Assembly: GCA_015478945.1 (NCBI GenBank)
Contig: JABUQX010124370.1
Location: 22,501-41,296, forward strand
Direction: 5' to 3'
DNA length: 18,796 bases
Source of the DNA: Trachelipus rathkii
Lineage: Eukaryota; Arthropoda; Malacostraca; Isopoda; Trachelipodidae
Shown here: positions 10,541-18,796 of the stretch, piece after piece
Layout: each line of letters starts with the position of its first letter
How positions within the stretch are numbered: position 1 is the first letter of the stretch
Notes under the pieces: model-generated
Seen by the model: the letters and a program-made list of their open reading frames with translations, nothing else
The model's database searches: none
What the model was told of the DNA's origin: nothing
Translations under genes and position numbers: made by a program

Positions 10541-11214
10541 ACAAGAATCTTCCAATAATCTTACTTCCAATAATCTCCTTATAATTCCTTTGGGTGTAGT
10601 TTTGTAAGGGATATGGCTGATGGATTTGAGTTAGTAGCAAAAGTAGGCAACGTTTCTATTTCAATCGTATATGTGTGGGGGATTTTAATCATCTTTAAAG
10701 AAAGTTATGAACTGCTATTAGCTTTCTTAGTAGTAAAATGTAACTTACTCGTAATTTTTGCTTTATGTTACATAATACTTAACTTTCTCTTAAAACAATT
10801 TTTTTTTAATTTGGCTGGGGCTGATCCCAGTTTTCACCCCCACCTAAAATGGCATCAAATTGCCGGAATTATCAGCCGAGTTTTGACCCTAATAAACACC
10901 AACTGTAGCTTTTTTTTTTGGCCTCTAGAACGTTGTTTGTTCGTTCCTTTTTCTGTGTCTGTAGTCATTCTTCTTGGTTTTTCAATTGTTTTCAAAAGAA
11001 CCATTGGCTTGGAAATTGATGGTATAGAATTTCCAGAATTTTTTTCTGAAATTGACTCAAACTTGAAATGATTGCCCATAGAATGGTCCCATTACTCACA
11101 ATGAACTTACGTATTGACATTTTCGAGATTTTGTTGAGGTTCTGTGCCTCAGCGTTGTCGCAATTCTCCCAAACCCATTTTTTTTGGATTGTTTGAAATG
11201 AAAAATTGCGAATA

Positions 11215-11850
11215 ATTTTTTTTCCTGTCTGCGGGCAAGTGATATGAAATTTTCAAGGGCCATATATTAGTTTCGGGAGCAAGCTACAATATTTTTTTTA
11301 ATTGGGGAGTGTCTTTGCATATGCAATGTTTTGGATTTGTTCTTGGAACAAATTTTTAGAAAAAAAATTTGGAAAATTTTTAAAAATTTTCTTTTGAGTA
11401 ATACAAAAAAATTATTTCAGTAAAAAGGTGTATCTCGGCCAACTATATAAGCTTTTTCTGAAAATTGATGTTGATCGGATAAGTAGAAAAAGAAATATCT
11501 GAATATTTCACTTTTTCAAAAATTTAATCGTTCCAAAAAGTGAAATAGATGAGTTTTTTTTTGGTTCTACTTATCCGATCACATCAAAGTTTTCAGGGCT
11601 TGTATAGTTGGGCGAGATAAGACTTTCTCTATTTTAATCAGGTAAAATTTTTTTTAGCGATTTACTCAAGAAGGAAAATAATTTTTAAAAATTTTCCAAA
11701 ATTTTTTGTTTTTTTAAATTTTGGTTCATAATATATCTAATTTATTTTTGTATGATACAAAGAAATTATTCTAAGTAAAAAAGGTGTATCCTCTCCCCCG
11801 ATAACATATGCCCTGAAAATTTCAATTACTCGCCCGAGCAGGAAAAAAAA
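11215..11850. repeat. Four related units around the centre of palindrome 2
   Basis: A motif of about 90 bases occurs four times. On the plus strand it lies at 11398-11485 and 11750-11850: a TAAAAA-GGTGTATC start, then a CTGAAAATT-T segment, then a TCGGATAAG or CCGAGCAGG end. On the minus strand it lies at about 11215-11310 and 11562-11645. The plus copies differ from each other at many positions but keep the order of the three pieces. The arrangement is therefore a small repeat array inside a larger inverted repeat. Function unknown; no frame is kept. Confidence 0.6.
11517..11534. other. Central loop of palindrome 2
   Basis: Eighteen bases between TTTCACTTTTT (11506-11516) and its exact complement AAAAAGTGAAA (11535-11545). 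The loop shows no similarity to the adapter found at 4275-4457. Confidence 0.7.
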
Positions 11851-13620
11851 TTATCGCAATTTTTCATTTCAAAATCCAAAACAAAATGGGTTTGGAAATT
11901 GGACGAACGGCTGGGATGCATTGAATTTTATAAAATACAATATATAATATGTGTAACTTTAAAAAATTTTCCATAAATATATATATAGTGTTCTAAATAT
12001 ATTTTTAAATGAAAAGGGAGTTTCTGAGAAAAGGGAAGTTGGTTTTGAGAAATTGAAAAATTGTAAATGATCTGTGCAAGATATTCAGAATGTTATAGCA
12101 TTTCATGTATCGGAGATGCTGAAAAAAAAGCCACGGCTAATTACTAGGTTGAAGGACACCGGCTGAAAATTCCGACTATTATGTTTGTATACTTTTAGGT
12201 GGGGGCTAAAAATGGGGTGTCCCAAAATCTAGGAGATGTATGTGGTTGGAAAAGATCATGATCTTTTAATTTTTCAAAATAAAATGAAAATTTTTATTTG
12301 CCTGGAATCATTGTTGTTCGGTAAGTTTGGAGTTTTTTGCCTTAAATCAATGGGTAACTGTAGTTCTCATTACGTACATAAAGATAAGTTGACTTAAGGG
12401 TCGCAGAAAGTTATGGATAAGGTACGGAGGTGGTAATAGAGCTTATTTGGTTACGAGGCTTATAGGTTTACAGTGTACTTTCTTCCTATTATCATGAACT
12501 TCTTTAAGCATTACTTGAGTCTTTAAGAGTAGTATTCCGGGACCTACTGATCGCACAGACATCAGTTCTAAATCTGAGTGAATGTGGACATTCATGATCA
12601 GCGTATTCCGACTTTATCGCCAGTGAGCACAAAATCGGCTTGCATGGATGGCCTAATAGTCACTACATAACTCAGTGGAAGGCAAGTCATATGCACACAT
12701 CCGTTGGGTCGAGGAAGTATTGACATGTTGGCGTTGTTGCATGTTTATGTTTTTTCCACAGACTGAAAAGTAAACTCACGTATATAGTGACCCTTCTATC
12801 TTCTGGAATAATAAAAAATCCGTTCAAATCTTTTTCATTGAAAAATGCCTAGAAATCACTTGAAGCTCATGGAAATCGAAAAAAATCGTCCTAAACCCAT
12901 TTTTTCTTAATAGGCTTAATGTGTATTGTAGTCGATTCTACTTATTTGTACTGTTATGTTTTATAAGTTATATATAGTATATATTTTGTTGATTATAATA
13001 ATGTTTATATATATAGTGCCCTATCTATTATATATATTATATATAATATATTATATATATTTAACGTATACATAAAGTGTATGTAAAATATTTATATGTA
13101 TCTATATATATAGATTGTTATAGTAGTATTATATTTATATTATACTTATACTTATATTATATATATATAATTATATAATTACGTATATATATATGATGAT
13201 ATATGTTTTATTATTTGGCTACATAGTATATATATATATTATATCATAATATATATCTAGGATATATTTTATATATATTCAGGTGCGTATAATATTAGTG
13301 GTAGGTCGCGGGTAGGTAGCTCCTACCGCAATATTTTTTAGAGTTTTTTAAATAATTGAAATTAAATTGTAAAAGTATACTAAATTATTAAAATTTTATA
13401 TATAAAAGTTAAAAAAAAGAAGCTATTTTTCATCATCATAAATTAAAAGATAAACAACCACAATTATAATAGCTATAATAATAATTGAATTCTTTTAGAA
13501 ATTCTCGCTCCTACTCTGATCTTAGAAGTAAAATTTCTTTGGCCCGGGCGGACGAATGACGTCATTTTTTTTTACATCAACTTATAAGGGAGCCCGCCGC
13601 CTAGTCTGTCCTAGCCGTCG
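11535..13620 (-). repeat. Right arm of palindrome 2 (interrupted)
   Basis: Inverted partner of 9180-11516, with good inner (11535-12235) and outer (13295-13620) matches. The middle stretch 12235-12950 is balanced in base composition and shows no clear counterpart in the left arm. It contains no gene I can name; a minus-strand translation through 12540-12760 is interrupted and resembles nothing I recognise. A perfect 18-base palindrome, AAAAGATCATGATCTTTT, lies at 12250-12267. A weaker extension of the arm to about 13970 is possible. Confidence 0.75.
12950..13290. repeat. TA-rich array
   Basis: About 340 bases of TA/ATAT repeats with insertions, at the place in the right arm that matches the 725-base array of the left arm. 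Confidence 0.82.
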
Positions 13621-14090
13621 ATATCGGAAGACATGTATCAGTTGAGGACCTTTTCGTTCTCTTCTGCCGTAAATAGTGCTGACGAAATGTGTGGCTTGTG
13701 GCAGTTTGGTTTGAAATTTTTGTATCGGAAGTGTCTGATTGTTTTTTTTGATATTGGGAATTATTAGAGATATTTTATCAGGAAGGTTATTTAAGTGGTA
13801 TTCAGCATTATAGTTATTAAATAATTGGTTTGAAGATATCATGGCATAATGAGTTACGTAATACCAATGCTGTTATAATAATTGAATAGTAAGAAAACAA
13901 TAATTATTATTACTTATCTATAAAGCCACAGCTTTATTTTAAACGAAAATGATAGGCCTAAGAAATTACTCAATTTGGAATGTGATTTAAAAATTTTAAG
14001 TCTTTGGTGAAATATTATTGTTATCGAGAGCACGCTTTATTCATACAAGAATAAATAATAGGGATACGAGGTATTATAATTATCTGTAAA
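13620..14090. other. Non-coding stretch without recognised content
   Basis: Mixed A/T-rich sequence. The 86-codon minus-strand open frame at 13582-13842 lies partly in the outer arm of palindrome 2. Its product (Asn/Ile-rich, basic C-terminal end) matches no family known to me, and the opposite arm does not keep the frame. A short similarity to 8828-8850 is seen near 13935-13960. Confidence 0.45.
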
Positions 14091-14830
14091 TATATTGGTT
14101 TTCTCAATGGAATTGTATACTGCGGTTAGCTATATGAGTATATTATTAGTAGTATATGATATAGTTCTGTAGTAAGTATCTGTAGTATATACTAGTAGCA
14201 GTAGTAGTAGTATGTATTATACTGAGTTATAGTACTATATATATAATTCGTATAGTAAGGCGTCTATATTGTTATAAATATGAATAAGTCATATATATAT
14301 GTATTATATACATGTATTATATTACTAGTGTATATCGGTATATGATAATCTAGTATTCTTGCAAGCACATCATATATCTCTATTATAGAGTTATATATTA
14401 TATAGCTAATATATATTATAGATAATATAATATTGAATATATATATAATTAGGTATACTGTATATATTAAACTCTGGCCTACCAAAGTGTATGTCTTCCA
14501 GGTCGCAGCTGGATTAGTATAGTATATAGTGTTATTAGTACTATATATATAGCGTGGTGTAAGTATATGTGTATATATGTATAATGTATTGTAGTTATAT
14601 ATATACATATATATATAGTATATATATGCTGGAAAAGTATATGTTATATATAAGTATACTTATATATATACTGTATATTATATATTATCCTAGTATTATA
14701 GATATTCCATGCATGTAAGTACGTATATATATATATAATATATATATGGTATTATCTTAGATATGAATTATGTAATTCGTTATTTATGTCTATATATATG
14801 ATAGGTGATATGACTGATAGTACTTATTAT
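14090..14830. repeat. Noisy TA/TAG-rich low-complexity sequence
   Basis: TA repeats heavily broken by G and C, with TAGTAG runs near 14195-14215. The 114-codon Tyr/Ile-rich minus-strand frame at 14264-14608 is the expected product of TA/TAT repeats and is not a gene. A short non-repetitive insert lies near 14470-14515 and was not recognised. Confidence 0.7.
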
Positions 14831-14997
14831 TTACTCGTATAATTATATAGGGATGTTTAAGGCATTGACTTGATATGATGCTAAATTTTGTATTATTTAG
14901 AAAAAGGAAAGTTACATGCATCTTACTTATAACATAGTTGTTTCTATCCATAATAACAATACCAACTATTTTATTAGGTCTAGTTATCAGAAGGTCT

Positions 14998-15490
14998 TTA
15001 TTAGACGGAAAGGTTCTTTTAAATTTCTTTAAATATCTGTTTTTGAATCTTGTATTATTGTATTCAATTTTCTTAGGGTTGAAATTAAATCAAGAAGTTG
15101 CCTTAAACTAATTCATCTAGGTGAAAGATAAACTCAACGGATTACTAAGAAAATTTAAAAACAAAGTAATGGATGATAACTATGTATCTACTTTCCTTTA
15201 TTCGTCGGGCGCCAAACCTGGGATTCTTTATGGCCTTCCAAAAGTCATAAACTTGGTTTACACTTTTCGTCCAATTTTAGTCTGCAATCTTTGGCACTAT
15301 AAATTATTAATCTTTCAAAATTTTCAATTACCAATTTTGGGAGAAACCTAACCAAAAACGATTAAACGATTAAGGATACATTCTTCTTTCTTGTTTCTAG
15401 GAGATTCTTAAAAAGTTCCAAAAAGGTGCTATAGATGTTAAAGTAGCATGTTATGTGGGAGTTTTGATATCCAAAAGTAATTTAGCGTAA
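14998..15490 (+). pseudogene. Penelope-like element reverse transcriptase fragment, broken
   Basis: An open piece at 15121-15351 encodes KDKLNGLLRKFKN, then SGAKPGILYGLPKV, then FRPILV and a YKLLIFQNFQLPIL segment. This is the layout of the N-terminal and early fingers region of Penelope-like reverse transcriptases, where GLPK(I/V)HKP...LRPI is followed by a (Y/N)KLAKFL-type stretch. In the same frame upstream, 14998-15060 gives LLDGKVLLNFFKY, which fits the DGxKF region of this family, but two stops (near 15108-15120) interrupt it. Downstream, after a stop at 15352, another frame (about 15370-15415) gives TIKDTFFF, again as in the family. The remaining palm motifs, including the catalytic YxDD, and the GIY-YIG endonuclease are not seen. 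It is therefore a truncated, frameshifted relic, though some breaks may be raw-read errors. Other retroelements are possible but fit less well. Confidence 0.6.
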
Positions 15491-15808
15491 TGTGCCATTT
15501 TAAATTGAATACTGCGTGGACATTATGATTCTTATAGATTCTTTTTTCTTAATCTTCAACAGCGTCAATTCTTTCATCAGCGGTTAAAACTTATAATCAA
15601 TGTTATCTTATACTTGCCATATCTGGTTTATTATATTAGTTAGTTTTGACTGATACTAAGTTATACTTATCTAAGTGTATTGTATGTATGTAGTTATTTA
15701 TTTATTGATTATATTATGTGATTTATTATGCCTAGCATCTTATTGGCTGCGATTTATTATTAGGTTTGATTATTATTATTATTATTAGTTATGATTCATA
15801 TATGTCAA
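15490..15808. other. Non-coding stretch ending in a short ATT microsatellite
   Basis: A/T-rich sequence without a recognised gene. It ends in an ATT run (about 15768-15786), which may be the left part of the ATT microsatellite that continues at 17335, on the far side of the inverted-repeat element. Confidence 0.5.
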
Positions 15809-17319
15809 GGTTACTTTTTGACGGCGCGACACTCTCTTAGAAGATATGTGTGCGGGTGTGTGCCGTCAAGTTTGCTATTTTATTTTGGTTTTTGCGGCGA
15901 CGTTATCGTGTGTGGTTGCCTCCGCGTTAGTCAGTAGATAGTCAATAATATGATCGTTGAAATTCGTGTTAAGGTGTAGTTTTGAAGGTTATTCTTTAGG
16001 ATAGCTGGTGGTGTGTGTATGTATGGGTGTTAAGCCAAGCAGTGTTGAGAGTTGAAGTTGTAAGTTTAAGTACGTTATGGATTTAAAGAGTAAATTAATT
16101 TGTGTGTGGTGAGATGCTTGTTGTTGAGTTCTCTTGTCAAGATGTCATGAAATCATTTTTTTCATTAACAAATTCTTATGGTAAGAAATTTCAATTTGAT
16201 ATTTTCAAATAAATAATTTGGAATTATTCTTTTTGTTTTTAAGAACTATTCTTGTCATAGGCTATTGAAGGTTGCGTTGGAGTGTGTACTGGAGACCTTA
16301 AATTGGTGCGCCCGCCGAGGATATTTATGAAACGGAGCCTGTGGAGATCTCTCAGAGTGTGTTGTACGAACTCGGTATCATACGGCACTGATTGCCGTAA
16401 TGATTTGTCGACGAAGTGATGAGAATAATGATCGAGGTTTTTGGTGTTTAATTCTTAGTTAAATGATTTGCTTGTAATCTGGGCCTTTACATTAGTGTTC
16501 AGAAAATTTATTGAATTTAAAATTTGATATTTTGATAATTTTTTGTAGAGTTTCGATACATTACCATAAGAACGTTTAAGCTTAAAAGCACACGTCTTAT
16601 ACTGAACGTTCTTTATATAGCGAGGGAGATAGAGTATATGTAACTCATAGCAGACGCGGAGCACTAGTTGACGCTATGTCGTGAAAGGTAAATACTGTTC
16701 ATAAGCAATGAGTTTAGTTGATATATTGATGAAAGGTACATAATACAAGGGTAGCGAATGCAAGCAGATAAGGAGGCTTGCAACTACACCGTCCTAAAGT
16801 GAATTTTCAGAGTTCAGATTAATTGTAGTAGGTAGTTATTTAAATGTTTTTTCCTGCTATGAATTGGGTAGTTGGCCAGGGGCAGAAGTATAGGTATATA
16901 GGTATATATAATTTGCAGTTACAATTCAGCGCACATACTTATAGTTATGTATGTATATAGGATTATAGTCCTCATTATAGTAGTATCGTCTTAGTGATTA
17001 TAGTCTACTGACTATAGCTGAGATTATATTATTATAGCGTTATATGTGGATTTCATTTGAGGCTGAGGTGTGCACTTTATTGTTTAAGTATAGTATGTGG
17101 TTATATTAATCCGAAGATACTGTATGTAAGATATATTATATTATTTATCTTAAAAAATGTTCAATACATCATATGTAGATTATAATATATCTTTTACTTT
17201 AACTTGCCTTGTTATATAGGTTTTTTCTTATCTTCTAAAATGTAGGCAAAAAATTTAATTTTACCAGCTATCTGGCAACAGTTCCAAATTTTTTCAAGAG
17301 GTGTCGCGTAAAAGTAACC
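15809..17319. mobile_element. Inverted-repeat (fold-back) element of about 1.5 kb
   Basis: The left end GGTTACTTTTTGACGGCGCG with CGACACTCTCTTAGAA is matched at the right by the reverse complement of TTCAAGAGGTGTCGCG and TAAAAGTAACC. Further inverted pairs are 15970-15985 with 16780-16800 (AACTACACC region) and 16170-16215 with 16515-16570 (ACCATAAGAA region), at equal spacing. At the centre lies a hairpin TACGGCA-CTGAT-TGCCGTA (16381-16399). ATT-rich DNA lies on both sides in the same orientation, so the inverted repeat stops at the termini. No transposase is seen, and no target-site duplication is clear. It may be a non-autonomous fold-back transposon; arm divergence is high, so parts may be misread. 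Confidence 0.5.
16880..17220. repeat. TA/TATAG-rich stretch
   Basis: Noisy TA-rich sequence inside the right arm of the 1.5 kb inverted-repeat element. The left arm has no equivalent tract at the matching place (15810-15975), which makes the right arm about 365 bases longer. Confidence 0.6.
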
Positions 17320-17334
17320 TTTTTTTTTATTTAT

Positions 17335-17520
17335 GTTAATTTATTTTATTTAGTTAATTATTATTAATTTGATATATTTATTATTATTATTATTCATATT
17401 TTGGGGTTTTATTTTATTTATTAATTATTATTATTATTAGATTATTATTATTGATCGTTTATTCATTATTTGTATTATTATTATATTATTATTATATTAT
17501 TTATATATTATACTATTAAT
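17335..17520. repeat. ATT-rich microsatellite
   Basis: ATT and TTA runs with interruptions, in the same orientation as the short ATT run near 15768-15786. It ends next to the sequence that is also found next to the ATT tract at the start of the window. Confidence 0.8.
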
Positions 17521-17760
17521 TGTTAAACCATGCAATTTTAAAACGATGTAATATTTTGATAAATTCGATTTTAAAACGATATATCGATATATAATTAAGG
17601 TAAATTAACTTCCAAACCAATTTCAAAATTATTGATTCAAACATTTATCTACATCGAATTTCAATAAATACATTCAGTTTTTGTAAAGAAGAAAATACAC
17701 ATAATTAATCTTTGAGCTTCACAAAAAATTGACAGATTAAAAGTTATGATATAAAAAGAT
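17520..17760 (+). repeat. Third, diverged copy of the microsatellite-linked repeat
   Basis: CGATATATCGATATATAATT near 17576-17595 and ACATTTATCTACATCGAATT near 17640-17660 recur in the order and spacing found on the minus strand at 7760-7935, and in noisier form at 400-570. As there, an ATT array lies directly upstream. Beyond about 17700 the similarity fades. No coding content. Confidence 0.5.
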
Positions 17761-17764
17761 AATG

Positions 17765-18450
17765 CTTTACTATATATATTATAAGTATATGTGTTCTATA
17801 GTATTATGCCAGAAAATAATATGTTCAAAAGAAACATAATATACATCTCCATATCTCGGAAAGATGTTATCATAACTTCTTGTATATAGTATATTATTAT
17901 ATTATATATTATAAGATATATATATATAGTATAGTATATTAGTATAATAGAGAAACATATATAATGAAAATTATAAAAAGAAAAGAATAAAAATAGGATA
18001 CAATAGTTAGCAACAGTGTAAAAATAAAGCATTTATATATATAGTATATATATATATATATATATAGGTAGTTTATAATTAGTATATAGTATATATATAT
18101 ATAGGTGTATATAACTATATATAGGTATATTTAGGTAGAGTTATGATTAGGCTATAGGTGGTATCGACTTTATGATAGTAATTGCGGTCTTACGGAGGAT
18201 ATATTCTAGTTCTTATGTATGTTGTAGTGTGTGATTGAGTCATTACGTAGTATTTATATTCTGTGATATATATTAATGTGATTATCGGCTGTATGATGTG
18301 ATTAATATATTAGCATAGTACTTGATAGGGTTATTGTAGGTGATATATTAGGTTAGTATAGTAGTGTATTATAGATGGTATGTTCTGCTGTGTGAATATA
18401 TAATAGTATATATATGAGTTATGTGATGTAGATAGTGTTAGGGTAGTATA
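17765..18450. repeat. TA-rich low-complexity sequence
   Basis: TA/ATAT repeats alternating with broken TAG/GTA-rich sequence. The 78-codon Tyr/Ile-rich minus-strand frame at 17796-18032 is a product of this composition. No gene was recognised. Confidence 0.7.
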
Positions 18451-18796
18451 TAATCAGAGGCCGACCTCCTGCAACTTCGTGCTACTCGTAGTGTCTGCGG
18501 AAGCTCTCTCACGAGTTAACATTATATAAAACGATCTAATTTTTGCAAATATCATTTCGTAATGTTACGATAAAATTCTCTTATTTTTTGCGGCAGTTGG
18601 TCAGAGAATATATGTATATACAAATTGTAAGACGGATATATTAGGGGTAAGAATACACTAATGCTACTGATGAAAAATACGATTTATGTAAACCCATCTC
18701 AAAAATTGGGCGGCATGTTCATGACATATGGAATGGTGGAACGACAGTGTCTTTGGAATTTAGGAGCCTGACTTTAAATATGAAAAGTTAATCCTC
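18450..18796. other. Unrecognised sequence at the window end
   Basis: Mixed composition, somewhat richer in G and C than the neighbouring arrays. I see no open frame of note, no RNA gene and no repeat shared with the rest of the window. Confidence 0.5.

Larger units (their letters stand above)
9180..11516 (+). repeat. Left arm of palindrome 2 (interrupted)
   Basis: Two blocks pair in reverse complement with the right arm. The outer block 9190-9530 pairs with 13295-13620, for example through a GTAGGAGCG stretch near 9308 and CGCTCCTAC near 13507. The inner block 10820-11516 pairs with 11535-12235, including CCCCCACCTAAAA with TTTTAGGTGGGGG and TGATCGGATAAGTAGAA with TTCTACTTATCCGATCA. The middle (9535-10820) contains TA arrays and unmatched sequence, so the arms are not collinear throughout, unlike palindrome 1. 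No adapter lies at the centre. A 152-codon frame (10613-11071) lies in this arm; it is hydrophobic because of T-rich codons, and its inverted counterpart at about 11980-12235 has no matching frame. Confidence 0.78.

Noticed and set aside
10613..11071. 152-codon open frame, the longest in the window, with hydrophobic segments
   Set aside because: Its hydrophobicity comes from T-rich codons including long T runs, it matches no family known to me, and the inverted copy of the same sequence in the other arm does not keep a frame.
12540..12760. Possible transposase remnant on the minus strand
   Set aside because: The translated pieces are interrupted by stops and show no catalytic motif I can name.
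13582..13842. 86-codon minus-strand frame in balanced sequence
   Set aside because: No family recognised, the start is arbitrary, and the outer arm copy near 9190-9260 shows no matching frame.
14264..14608. 114-codon minus-strand frame rich in Tyr and Ile
   Set aside because: It is the translation expected from TA and TAT repeats; no domain or biased codon use is seen.
16344..16356. GGAGATCTCTCAG near the centre of the third inverted repeat as a second adapter remnant
   Set aside because: Only the common ATCTCTC core fits; the AACAACAAC part and the partner end are absent.

Overview
This is AT-rich eukaryotic DNA with no protein-coding gene that I can support. It is dominated by (TA)n, (ATT)n/(AAT)n and (GA)n/(CT)n microsatellites, relics of mobile elements and three large inverted repeats. 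The microsatellite load, a Penelope-like reverse transcriptase relic and the repeat style suggest an arthropod, perhaps a decapod crustacean. That is an inference from general character, not a species match. No rRNA, tRNA, CRISPR array, operon or bacterial gene was recognised.

Region by region. Positions 1-8440 form one long palindrome. The left arm (1-4274) reads through an ATT microsatellite, a CT tract, a GC-rich block next to poly(T), TA arrays, a fold-back MITE and about 2 kb of ordinary non-coding sequence. The right arm (4458-about 8440) is the same sequence in reverse complement, in the same order throughout. At the centre the left arm stops exactly at ATCTCTCTCAACAACAACAA (4275-4294), and the right arm starts exactly after GAGAGAGAT (4449-4457). 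These are the two ends of the PacBio SMRTbell hairpin adapter as I remember it. The simplest reading is an unremoved adapter in an unpolished long read, so the 8 kb palindrome is one locus of about 4 kb sequenced on both strands. The paired features in the two arms are therefore one set, not two.

Positions 8440-9180 hold TA-rich and low-complexity sequence. Positions 9180-13620 form a second fold-back with an 18-nt loop (11517-11534) and no adapter. Its inner and outer blocks match, but its middle parts do not, so its origin is open. Positions 14090-14830 are noisy TA-rich sequence. Positions 14998-15490 carry a broken Penelope-like reverse transcriptase fragment. Positions 15809-17319 form a third, strongly diverged inverted repeat with clear termini, apparently inserted in an ATT microsatellite. 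Positions 17335-17760 carry the rest of that microsatellite and a diverged copy of the sequence that flanks the microsatellite at 380-640. The rest is TA-rich, ending in about 350 bases in which nothing was recognised.

There is no working gene set. The main value of the window is the evidence that its most striking structure is technical, plus several repeat families that look genuine: the MITE, the poly(A)-tailed GC-rich retroposon, a tandem duplication of about 203 bp, the repeats in the core of the second fold-back, the Penelope relic and the 1.5 kb inverted-repeat element.
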